In this document: piece after piece, positions 49,184 to 61,524 of the stretch
How positions within the stretch are numbered: the stretch's first letter is position 1
How the letters are laid out: each line of letters starts with the position of its first letter
Assembly (NCBI GenBank): GCA_905182995.1
Contig: CAJJDP010000047.1
Coordinates: 318,046 to 382,045, forward strand
Length of the DNA stretch: 64,000 bases
Direction of reading: 5' to 3'
From: Paramecium octaurelia
Taxonomy: Eukaryota > Ciliophora > Oligohymenophorea > Peniculida > Parameciidae
Translations under genes and position numbers: made by a program
The notes under the pieces: model-generated
What the model was told of the DNA's origin: nothing
Databases searched by the model: none
The model's input: only the letters and a program-made list of their open reading frames with translations

Positions 49184-49395
49184 ATATACAAACATATGTT
49201 ATAATATATTAAACTTTATTTGATATTATAAATTTGCAAAGATTGTAGAAAATTACCCTATAATTTAATATGACAATACTGAAATAATTGAAATATCAAG
49301 ATACGGTATTGTCATAAAATAGCACATCATAATTTAAAATAATCTAAAAATAAACTTGTATAAAATATTGATATACCTAAAAATAAAAATAATTT

Positions 49396-50370
<975 letters not shown>

Positions 50371-50419
50371 ATGATAAATTATTGTTGTCATTTGATTAAA
50401 AAATAATTGTTTATTCTTA

Positions 50420-52352
50420 ATGTCCTCTTTGTTTTAGGAAGTGCCACTTCGGAAAGTGATTGCAGACAAGACATAAGTAACAGTAATTATCTTACATAGA
50501 AAATAGCCATTCTAGTGATGATGCTTAAGGACATATAAAGAGAAGAGGAGGAGATTTTGAAATAATTTAACAAAATGACTAAAGATGCTCGTACGATTAA
50601 AGAACTTTATGAGATCATGGAAATGATTAACTATGAGATGAGTGTGAGAAATGATGACAAAATGATGATCTTAGACGAAATCACTCATCAGGAAGAGCTT
50701 CTGTAAGTGCATGAATATATTACAGACTGACAGAGTAGGAGAGTCTACAGAAACAAATCAGTAGCTTATCCAAAGATCTAGAGACATCAGAGAAGTTTTA
50801 GCAAACTCGATCTTTACGTCAAACTGGGAGATTCTTGCAATTCAATCACAGCAATCACAATATGAATGTTGAAACCAAAAGTCTTTAATCGAACATCATC
50901 ACAAGTTATGACTTCGAAGAGTAATCCAAATTGAATGACAGAATCCAAGAAAATATATTCAACGACCCAATCAAATATAATACGCAAGAAGGAATCGATG
51001 AAACACAAGTTTATGATTGGATCCTCGATATCGATCTCATAAACAATGTTCAATAAGGCTGGACGGTCTATATAAGCAAACAGTTCTAGGCCAATAAGGA
51101 ATTGGTTGGATTAGCCAATAACGATACTAAAGCTCAGATCAAATGGGAAGGCGCAACGGTTGCCGTTGTAGGATTGTATGACAAGGGCAAAACCTTCGTT
51201 TTGAACAATCTCACCCAATCTAATTTGCCATCCGGAAAAAAGGTTACGACCAAAGGAATTTCATTTAAACACGTCGATGTCGATTCAGGTACTTAATTGA
51301 TTCTAGTTGATACTGCTGGTAGTTACTCACCAGTTAAAATTTAATCAGCTATGAGCATTGTCGAAAAGGAAGCAACTGAACACTTCATTATTGATTTAGT
51401 GTTCGAATTAAGCGATTATTTCATTTGTGTTGTAAATGACTTCACATCCCTAGATCAGAGATATCTAGATAGATTATCAAGGTATATCTAAAATAGTTCG
51501 AAAACATTCAGGGAAATAATCGTGGTTCACAATTTGAAGGAAGTTGAAACTGCTGAGATATTACAGCATGTTTGGACAACCCAAGTGACTTAGATCTATT
51601 CAACTGGAGGGTCTATCTAAAGGACCAAAATTGCAGCAACCAATCCAAGAATAAATGAATTGTAAGAAAAACATGTTCTTTGGTTCAAAACACAATACAC
51701 AAGACATGTTTGTTTAGTCAGCGATGATAGTCAATTGGGATTGGATGTTAATCCTTGGGTCTTCTCCTTGTTGAAGTATTGGCTAAAAGCAGTCTTCGTT
51801 CCAGTTAATAGACAATTCTCTGTCTGTGAAAATATCCTGCAATATGCCACCAGCAAACTTACACAGTATTTCAAAAGAGAAGTCAATGTTAAATTAGTTG
51901 ATACTGATAATTAATTTGTTAAGAAAATTATTTAAATGGAGGCTGATTTGCAGGATGGAGAACTGAAGATTCCGCAAACTAATATTGACCAGTCAGGACT
52001 CATATTAGCCAGACCTGATTCATTTGCCCCTGCTACTGATATTATTGCTAATGACAAATACATTATTTATATGGATGTTCCAGGAATCAACGAAGAAGAC
52101 ATAGAGATGTATAGATAGAATGTAGTTACAATTGTCAAGGGCAACAGAAAGAAACCCTATTAAGAGGAACAAAGCGATCATATCAAGAAATAGGAGAGGA
52201 AATATGGAGAATTCACTCTGAGTTTCAGGATCCCTGAAAATTTTGAAAGGAAGTGGAAACACTTTGGAATTGAGAATGGAGTATTGAAAATCGTATATGA
52301 AAAAGACAAAGATGATATCGTTCCGAACAAATTTGTTAATTAAGCATAATGA
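50420..52352 (+). CDS. GBP/atlastin-like GTPase fused to a C-terminal HSP20 domain
   Basis: A 628-residue protein with two 23-nt introns in its 5' third. Residues 1-230 are helical coiled coil (LLLTEQESLQKQISSLSKDL). The GTPase domain begins near residue 230: P-loop VAVVGLYDKGKTFVLNNL, switch TTKGISFKHVD, G3 DTAGSYSP, a possible G4-like HNLKE. The GLY-xx-GK-T/S, TKGI and DTxG pattern is closest to guanylate-binding/atlastin large GTPases. Residues about 518-615 are a small heat-shock (alpha-crystallin) domain: YIIYMDVPGINEEDIEMYR, NVVTIVKGNRKKP, KYGEFTLSFRIPENF, GIENGVLKIVYEKD. One frame covers both with no stop between, so the fusion is in the sequence. It may couple nucleotide-driven assembly to holdase activity; that is inference. 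Confidence 0.85.
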
Positions 52353-52437
52353 TATGTATAATTTTCTGAAATATTCTGATTTATATTTTTATTCATATAA
52401 GTTTCTTCCCATTTAAAAGGGTAGATATTTAATTGTT

Positions 52438-54236
52438 ATGTAATAATTCTAATAAATCTATGAACCTGAGACTTTTGTTTGTGCTTGCGGTTTCTCGTGC
52501 AATTACAAATGTGAGAAAGAGATGGAGATGCACATAGATGCTTGTCCTGTATACAGTGCTTACAGCGAATTTATGAAATACATTGAAAGAAAGGACATTC
52601 AAAATGCTAGTCTCGATTAACTCAGAGTATTGAAAGCGGAAGCAAAGGTATATCTATCGAGATTGGATATGATGCTAATGATTTGTAAGAATCAATTTAA
52701 AAACAAAAGATTCGCAATAATAATTGCCAATTTTACAGAAAAGTTCTTCATAAACAGTCTAATGTGAGAAGTGCAAGAAACAATTTGGAGCCAATTCAGA
52801 TTTTGATAAAGTTTGGTATCTGGAAAATTGTTCACATATCCTCTGCAAAGATTGCATGTTAAAAACTTGTAAGGATGAATTCCTACCTAAGAAAAGCAAC
52901 GTTACTTGTGTGTGTGGGGAGAGATTCAAGGATCAAGAGATTAAATAGATTCTGGGAAATGAACTCTATGAACAACTAACTGAGAAACTCAATTTGTCAC
53001 TTTAGAATATCATTGAGTGTTGTCATTGCAAAGAACGTTTCTGTTTCTAGAAGGGAAACATAGAAGAGAAGATCTAGGATCAGAATGGTAAATTAGTGCA
53101 GGGAGAACAATTGAAACATTACATTGAAAATCGATTTAAATGCTCAAAATGTCACACAGAATAATGTCGCAATTGCATGAGCATACCCTATCATACAAAT
53201 ATGACTTGTGAAGAATATAAAATCAATAAGGCAGCTGTTAAATGCAGATTATGTGATTAACCCACAGAAGTAAAGAAGAATCAGCCTGAAGCATTATAAA
53301 CTATCTGTTAATAATAAGAGTGTTAAAATAGAGCTAAAAATTTATGCACTATTAAATTAAAATGCGGACATTTTTGTTAAGGATTAAAGAACACTCCTTG
53401 TCTACCATGTCTTAATGAGAAGTGTGCTACAGATTAAAATGAAGATGACTATTGTAATATATGCTTTACAGAAGGATTGAAATCACAACCTTGTGTTCAG
53501 ACTACTTGTGGACATGTAATCATTAATTACTATTATTAGATATTCCACGAAGATTGTTTAAGACAAAAATTAGATGCCAAGTGGAATGGTCCTAGAATTG
53601 TATTCAATTTTATGAAGTGCCCTTTATGCAACCAATTTTTGGATGTCTAGGTGCCTCACTTCAAGAAGTCTATTGAATAAGGAAAGGCTTTATTGAAGGA
53701 AGTCTAAGAATTGTGTTTACAGAGGTTGAAATTAGAGGAAAAGGAGAAGGATAAAGAATTATTGGATCCTACCCATTAGTTTTATCAAAAACCTCTAGAC
53801 TATGCTATGCACATCTATTGTTATTATTTATGTTTCAAATGCAAAAAACCATATTTTGGAGGACTAAAGAATTGTTAATAAGCAGCAGATTAAGATCCTA
53901 AAGTAGAATTCAAGTAAGAAGATTTAGTATGCACCAAATGCTGCCCATTATTGACTCTTGAAGATAAATGTAATAAACATGGAGTTGATTTTATTGATTT
54001 CAAATGTAGACATTGTTGTTCAATTGCATTATGGTGGTGTCAGTATAATTTAAATTTTATTGTTAAGTGGTACAACCCATTATTGTGATCCTTGTCATCG
54101 AAACATCAAAACTAATATGACCAAACCATGTCCAGGACCTGGCAAATGTCCACTTGGAATTCCTCATAAACCCAATGGATAAGAAATGTCCTTAGGTTGT
54201 TCTTTATGTAGAGCAGAGAGGTTGAAAGCCAAATGA
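52438..54236 (+). CDS. E3 ubiquitin ligase: RBR-like RING/IBR part plus PHR (MYCBP2)-type RING and tandem-cysteine tail
   Basis: A 574-residue Cys-rich protein; introns of 25 nt near 52686, 24 nt at 53516-53539 and 25 nt near 54042. A C2H2-like N-terminus (CACGFSCNYKCEKEMEMH) leads to a RING near residue 98 (CEKCKKQFGANSD, CSHILCKDCM) and an IBR-like part (CSKCHTEQCRNCMSIPYH, TCEEYK). Near residue 329 comes an RING-H2 and tail as in MYCBP2/PAM/Highwire: DYCNICFTEG, CGHIFHEDCL, WNGPRIVFNFMKCPLC, CFKCKKPYFGG, KHGVDFIDFKCRHCCS, HGTTHYCDPCHRN. In MYCBP2 this tail relays ubiquitin through cysteines to Thr. The RBR-like front joined to it is the notable feature. Confidence 0.85.
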
Positions 54237-54487
54237 ATATCAAACATAACACTAAAAACATTTATTATAACCATTCAATTTCATAGTCTAAAAGAAAGTG
54301 TTAAAAAGTAAAAAGGATTATCTAAATTTATCATCATCAATCAGATTATAAGTATTATCGCATTTTACAAATACCAAGAGTATTACTATTTAATCACAAA
54401 CTCCATTTGATTCATATTTATATCCTCAATCATTATTGAAGTAAATTGATTTGTTTAATGAAAATAATTATAAATTATATTTAATTA
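54237..54487. other. Spacer of unclear content
   Basis: About 250 bases between two convergent genes. A minus-strand frame reads partly like protein but cannot be joined to the TRAPPC13-like gene upstream. Probably 3' untranslated and intergenic DNA. Confidence 0.35.
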
Positions 54488-56000
54488 TCAAATTAAATCT
54501 AGCAAATTGGTATCTTAGATTACTTTAGGTTAATTTATTTCTAAATCCAATAAGTCTACTTCCTAGGCATTGATTTATTATGTTCTTAAATTTTGTTGTT
54601 TGTTTACGACGAAAACTGAAAGGAAATTTTTAAATGATATGTTTTTCATAGTTTTTGGATCATATAACTTAATTCCTTTAATTTAATGAACACCACAGTT
54701 ATAAGCAACTACATCTAACTTAATTCTTCTTGTTCTTATTCCAGGAGGAAAATTTAATTTCTATTTTATATAAAACTAATAGCATTACCATTTAATTCAT
54801 TCCAACAATTTTAATTGCTTTCATTTCCAATTCTTCTAATTTGATTGCCAAATCAATTTAAGGAACATCAAATAAGATACCCAATTCAATGTCAATTTCT
54901 ATTGTTGTAATAACTTCTTTCTCTATTTAAATTGATTTCGAAGGTCTTAGATTAATTGGATAAATCCTGACCAAACAAGTTTTTTATGTGCCAAAATAGT
55001 TACCACAGGTACCCCATTCTAGATGGATCTATCCCAACCTCAAATCATACTCAGTTAGATCCTCTATAAGATTAATAAAATTAAAAATACTCTTTTAAGT
55101 CAATACAGTATAGATGGCCTTCAGATCTGATGTCTCTATCAGAATTCGATAAATGATTTTCAAACATTCATCCTAACCCAAAACAACTGGCAATTAGTAG
55201 TCTTTCTAGATTATATGAATAATAGGAGATACCAATCTCTGAATTGTCATTATATTTTCAACTTTAAATTCAATATTCTTCATCTCCAAAGGCTAAGATG
55301 ATACATTTAAGCACTAATACTCTAAAAATACTTCCGGGAACTAAATAATTAGAGGAATTAACTTACATTCTCACTAACCATTGAATAATGAGACTCAAAA
55401 GGTTGAAATGCTTTGAATGTATGTTGTTGCTTCTTCTCTAAACGTACCTGTTCTTAACTATGCATTTAATAGTATGGATAAGATACACTAGTTATGCTGA
55501 ATTCTGGATCTTATAACTCAGAAGGTAACTTAAAGAATACTCATCCTATTCTTCTAATTTACTTTCATTGAAGATTAGTAGTTCCTATCCATCTTTGACT
55601 CTCTCGAAATATGAAGAAGATAGTTAACGATATGTTTTATTCTTTTTTAGAGACTCTAGGTTTGTCTAAATAGTTATGCGATTTAGCATACTTCAATTGT
55701 AATGGAATCCATTTCATATAAACCCTTGTATTTAATCAGTGTCAAATATTGGACTGAATACCCTACGTATGTTTTGCCTTGTTATATTTCTTTTCGGCCT
55801 ACCAAATACAAATGGCCATCATTAATAAAGTAAATAGGTTCATTGATGAGCTTACTTAAAGAATGAGGTTTGCCTGTCTAAGCTGATGAGACAGTATAAG
55901 TTTATTTATTAAATGTGCCTAGATTGTTTTTGAAAGGTGGAATTTACTAAATTTCTTATAGTGAGTAATGTGTGATCTCAAAGAAATCTTTTGGGTTCAT
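54488..56000 (-). CDS. TRAPPC13-like (DUF974) trafficking protein
   Basis: A 468-residue protein (human TRAPPC13 417) after removal of introns of 26, 26, 26 and 28 nt. The resemblance lies in FPEVFLEYQCLNVSSQPLEM (as the LEAQIQN block), DECLKIIYRILIETSD, LGQIHLEWGTCGNYFG (as IGKLDIVWKTNLGE) and the C-terminal PGIRTRRIKLDVVAYNCG followed by IKGIKLYDPKTMK. These are strand-rich Ig-like segments. TRAPPC13 is part of the metazoan TRAPP complex acting in ER-Golgi traffic and as Rab exchange factor support. The assignment is by eye on scattered blocks; it is likely but not certain. Confidence 0.6.
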
Positions 56001-56095
56001 TTACAATAAATATATTATTAATTATCATGTAATAAATAAATAAAAGACAGAGTACCAAAAAATTGCCCTTTGCCAATATATATATAAATTATCAA

Positions 56096-59000
56096 TCATT
56101 AATTTAACAAGCTGAGGATACCAGGTATTTCCATGAGCATCGAATGGACATCCTATTTCTACTAAAATCCATTGTTGTTTTCCTCATCGGAAATAGGTTC
56201 TAATTCTTTTTTCTTAGAGGGAATCAACTGTCCTGACTATTTTTTCTATTGCAGTTTATGATTTTCAATAACTTTCTTGAATTGAACGTGTTTCAACACA
56301 TTAATATATTGAACAGGTTGAGGTAAGATTTTGTTTGTGCAATCCTTAAAGTCCTTGGCGTAATACACAAAACATAAGTGAGGTTTGAATTTCTCTAAAT
56401 TATGATATTTGGTTAGGTTGTCCATGACCAATTGATTCCTAAAGCATATATTAATAATATTTACTCTAACTCCTCCTTAATTATAATCCATTTAGTGGTA
56501 GGCTTAAGTTTATTCAAGTAATCGTAGTAAATCAAGGTCAATCCAACATCTCCTAATTTGGTTCGAACACATTGTTTAGAGTGTTTCAACTTATCTGCCA
56601 ATTTAAACAAGTCCCCAGCAACATTGAGATCCTTTGAATACAACCACCCAATAATCATTCTAAATTGACCAGGTTTTCTCTATGTGAAGTACTCCATGAC
56701 TTCTTTAACAGGGGAGAATGTTTCACAAGTGACTGTGATATTCTCAGTTTTTGGAAAGTGTTAAGCCATATGATGTTCATAAGTTAATAGTTGTGGCTTA
56801 ATGAGAAATGATTCTCGTGTGTCATTAACCTTTTTCTTGATTTACAAATTAATTTCTCCTATGCTCATCAATTGGTTTTTTAACTTCTTACAAGGTGTAT
56901 CTACTTGCCCATCTGGATTATAAAGAAGGGCTTCATTAGTTATTTGAATTGGTTGAGCAATAATAGTGGGCTGTTTAGGAGCCTCAGGTTTCACCTTCTT
57001 TTCTAATTCCGGCTCGCTTTTAATTGAATGTTGAGAGATTAATTTTTAAGCACTTGCAATTTGGGGAACTTGAGGTTACTATTATTTCTTAATCACTTTG
57101 ATGCTCTCCAATTACAAGGCTTATTTATTATTGCTTTATTAACCATTTGATTTCTTTTGATTGAGATATTGCTTATAGGCTTTCTTCATTTCTTCATAAT
57201 TGAGTCTAAAAAGATAATATTAATATTTACTCTATCTATTTATTTTGTTTAATGACTGCTTTTATCTTTTCTATCTCTTTGAGATACTTGTCCTTATCGA
57301 AACTCTGTTCCATGAACACCTGAGCTTCCAAATTGCGTATCTATTGTTCATTTACTTGTTTCCAATTTGAGCACTTTTTAAAGCACACTTATAGATCAAG
57401 TCTTTAGGTTTATCTCATGTCTTCAGTTATACCTTCCATTACTTTTTAGTTCTATTACTTTTTCTTCTTAATCTTTTGTTCCTTCTATTGCTTTTTTGTT
57501 TCAATTCCAAAAGTATCTCCTATATTCTAACTACTCTCTTCCATCCACCTGATCCATTCAAAATCATCTTACAGACTCTATAAATATATAATAATGAATT
57601 CTTACGCAATCAATAAATTTGAAATCAGTATTACTAGTGTTATCCTATTTTACTTTGTACGTAAGACTCAACTTTTAAAACCACTCTTCACCTCCTATGG
57701 CAACCAAGAGATTGATTTCTTCCAGTCTCTGTAAAATCTACTCAGTAGGGTTCAACTGTTTCAAGCACTTCAATGATTACTACTTTATCATGTTGTACAT
57801 CAATTAGACACAGAAGTTCTTTACTTTCAAAAAACAACAACAGTAATAGGTCCTTATCTTTTACAATTGCTGAATGTACAAACTATTATCCGGCTATTTT
57901 TAGACTAAGTCATTATATTGTTGCAACACTTAACGTACTTCTTACAAATCTTCAGCTAAATCTTTTACTTTGAATATTGGATATTCTTTGGCTTATATAT
58001 ATATCTAGTTGATCTACTCTGCATCTGGTTTGTTTTCCAAATACTTATAGTAAGATTTATACGATTGCAAATTGTTGATCTACTCTCTACTCTTAACCCA
58101 CAGAAATCGTTATTCTTAATATTCCTTGAGTTTTCTGCTCAAATCATCCATGATGAAGATATGGTCCTTCAGTTTCAATAATAAAGCATTGTTGGAATCG
58201 ATGTTTGCATATGTAGCACAGGAGATCAACGTCTTGTAAGCCTAGGGATTGGCCTTAGCCTCAATAAACTCTTCTGCCTTTTGCATCCACAGCATCTGAA
58301 TGTAGTATTGCCACAATTTGGTTTGTAAATTGTTCTCTTGATATTGATTCTTATTGATTAATTTGATCAACTAATTGAAATGTGGAGCCACCTGACCAGC
58401 CAATTGATTCTCGAACTCCTGCAAGTTGATAATCCAACTCTCGTATTCCTTCTTGATCTTCTAGAGTTGTTAAGTGTAGAATGGATCTTAGATTTGGGGA
58501 TCAGCATTTAGCAATTGAATTATTTGGCTGATATTATATTTTTTGTTACTCCCTTGGATCATCGTTTGATTTGATTGATCTAGGATTTGTTAGCACTCGC
58601 ATCTCCATTTGAGTTGTCTAAAATTTAATACTACTGATTTCATTTCATCATAGACTACTTCTGGAATTGCAACTTTGTAAATTAATTCATTATTGAAATC
58701 TAAATCTGAGATATCTTTTACTTTCTAAATCATCTTAGGCAATGTATCATATGAATTGTATACCAAATAATATAATTACTTCACGAAGTCTATTTGCTAT
58801 TCAGTTTACTTAATGTAAGTGTCCAATTCTAGAGACTTCAGTTTTTTGAATTCTTCCAAGGAATCACCCAAACTAGGTTGGATATTTTGGATGATCTCTT
58901 GTGCTTAGACCAATTGCTATCTCCTTTGTTCCACATCCATATCAAATCCAAGTTAAAAGCATTCATGTTCAATTTCCTCCAACTGTTCCAGTGTGATTGA

Positions 59001-61118
59001 TTCATTCAACCTTTTGTAGAGTTCTCTGAATTTTAGGAATTTAGCCTTTTGAGATTCCATATACGTTGATGTTAATAAGCACTTTGACATCAAATCTAAT
59101 ATTTCATGACAAAATTAAATAGTTACTTTTTTTTAAGTTTGACACTTCTAATGAATTTCTTACAATTGATTATATACACTCCTTATTACAATCGAGTCTT
59201 TAGCAGCCTTTTGGATATTTTCATAAGTATACACTCCTGTATATTCCTTTTCAGTCAATCTACAAAAACTCTCAATCTTCAATTCCAATTCCACTTTGAA
59301 TTCATCAATAAATTCTTAATCAAAATAAGATTATAACTAAGTTATGAGAGTGTCGCTGTTGACTGGGTATTCTATAATCTTCTTATAAGAACTCTGAACA
59401 TTCTCCTATTCCAATGAGTTGAGTTCTTCTAATAATTTGTCAATGATCTTGAGACATCCCAAAGTCACATTGTTATGATTGGCCATCCTCTTTAAATCCA
59501 TCAATTTTAATTTATTTGGTTTGTTTTTTTAATTCTTCATCAAAATCTATTATTTATAAACAGTCAAATCAAGCTGGTTGTCAATAACTGGATCTTCAAT
59601 TTGCATTCTCTCTGCTTCAAATAAAGATCTCAAAGTACTCTTGATTTGCTAAGCCACTTTGTACCTATTAATAAGTTAACCTAGATTATCATTAGGAGAT
59701 TTGAATATTTTTTGATTGTCTGTGACATTATCATTAAGAATCTTGAAGGTGTCTTCCATCAAATATCCTTCAGAAATTCCTTTCTATATCTGTGCTTTGA
59801 TATCCTTTCTAGACAACACGAATGATTTAATGAGTTTGTTCTCACCCAATTCGAAATAGTAGCCTTTGAATTTAAATGATTTAACTAATTCTTCTGCAAA
59901 TTACTCGCTCTATTCTAATTAGGTGGGTATGAGGGATTGCATTTTCTATTTTAATTCTTCCTGTAATTTTTCCTTCAATAAAATCTTGTCTAATTGAATT
60001 ACAGTAGAAGGTTTGATGGGTAATGATGCCAAGAAGAGTTTGTAAAATTTGATATTTCTATAATCATTCTCGTCTAGAGGAATAGATGGCAACCTCTTCA
60101 TGATAGATTCGATGTATAATAACAAGGGGAGCAAGTCTATCAAGTGTAGAATGTAGACACTCTTGGGAACAACCAAGTCTTCAAAGTTTAGTAATTTCGG
60201 ATCTTCTAAATCTATTTTAGTCCTCTTAGCACTCCATCCTTTACAAGCTTCGCAGATGTAGCTATCGTCCTTTACATTCTTACGTTTAATACATCCAAAA
60301 TGATACCATTCATAACAATGATCACATTATACCATTTGCTTATTATTCAAGGATTTACGACATATACAAAACAATCGATGACTTTCCATATGCACTTAAC
60401 AATAACTCTCTATCTTATTCTGTGACGACCATTGTTGATTGCATTATTGCAGTGCGTAGTTATCAAAAATAGATTCCAAAGTGTTTTTTATATGTTCCTT
60501 GTATTATTGTGTCTGGTTTCCTCTTTTCTTTGATTTGTCTTAAAACTTGTCAAGGGCATTGTAAAAAGCATCCTGAATCTCTTTTAACTCACATTTAATC
60601 TCGCCTGACTCCACATCCAATTGATTTGGATCTTAGTTGTTTGCTTAAAACTTTAAATGGAAGATCCACTATTCTGTTTCTATGTCTTCTTAGGCCTTCT
60701 CCACTTACTCTACAAAAATGCAATGAGGATGAGCATATGCTTGACAATCTAGGCATTGGATATTTGCACCACTTTTTCCACAATTAGAGCATTTCTCCTT
60801 AGTTTTTTTGTCTATTTAACTTTTGGTAGCAAATGTCATTGTATGATAATTGATCACCTGGATATGAGGTGCGAATATTGCACAGGACACATGCACGTAT
60901 ACTCCACTCTAATCTGACAGTCGTTTTAGTAAACCTTTCTATCCACAGATACAGCATAATGGTTTCTTTGCTATGTCTTAGCAAGGATCACATACTCCAT
61001 CCAAATTATTGTATCCATAACAGAATCGATGATATTTCAATTTACATTGTTAACATTCCATTTACTAACATCCTTTATCTTTCCTCTCAAAATTTAATCC
61101 ACAAACAGCGCAATTCAT
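56096..61118 (-). CDS. Giant chromatin-type protein with extended PHD and second PHD finger
   Basis: A 1,647-residue protein with introns at 57578-57605 (28 nt), 57206-57230 (25) and 56439-56464 (26). The start MNCAVCGLNFERKDKGCQQ opens an extended PHD module (PHD, zinc knuckle, PHD): CQQCKLKYHRFCYGY, GVCDPC, CCICGQKGLLKR, VYVHVSCAIFAPHI, CSNCGKSGANIQC, AYAHPHCIF, as in BRPF/JADE/AF10 proteins. A second PHD finger follows near residue 250: LFCICRKSLNNKQMVQCDHC, EWYHFGCIKRK, YICEAC, with the WYH signature of H3K4me3 readers. About 1,000 residues of helical coiled-coil sequence come next, and a C-terminal globular part (QFRMIIGWLYSKDL). It is presumably nuclear and histone-reading; no enzyme domain was seen. 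Confidence 0.85.
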
Positions 61119-61148
61119 TTATTATTAATATTACTAACTATTAAAAAC

Positions 61149-61313
61149 ATGGGCATTTGTACTAGCAAACCAAAACCAAGATAATAATAGAAACTCGAAG
61201 TTCGAATCCAAACCATCACAAACACTCAAGCAGACAGGCAACTCTCTCAACCATCCTTTTATCGTTCTATTGATAGAGGCTATTAAATTGCTCAAGAACA
61301 CGACGCCTTTTGA
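61149..61313 (+). CDS. Small putative dual-acylated protein
   Basis: A 54-residue frame with N-terminus MGICTSKPKPRQQQK, a strong myristoylation (Gly2) and palmitoylation (Cys4) signal followed by a basic patch, then a polar tail (QPSFYRSIDRGYQIAQE). Thirty bases separate it from the divergent start of the giant PHD gene. It is short, so it could be a first exon of something larger, but no continuation was found. Confidence 0.5.
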
Positions 61314-61524
61314 AACCCCACTCAATAAGACTAATTAATGAACTTAATACTCTTTATATATTTTATAATATATTTCTGTCATCAACCAACACTCACTTAT
61401 ATATGTATGAAAATATCAATCACTTTATTATGCTTTTAACCACCTCCTAAATATTAACACAACCAGAACGAATCACACTGATTTTTATATTCAACCTCTC
61501 CTCAAAAAACTAAAATCAATCCAA

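Noticed and set aside
61197-61212. tRNA-like T-loop GTTCGAATCC
   Set aside because: No acceptor stem, D-arm or anticodon arm can be drawn from the 70 bases upstream, and the site is inside a plausible coding frame. A similar string at 2533 is also coding.
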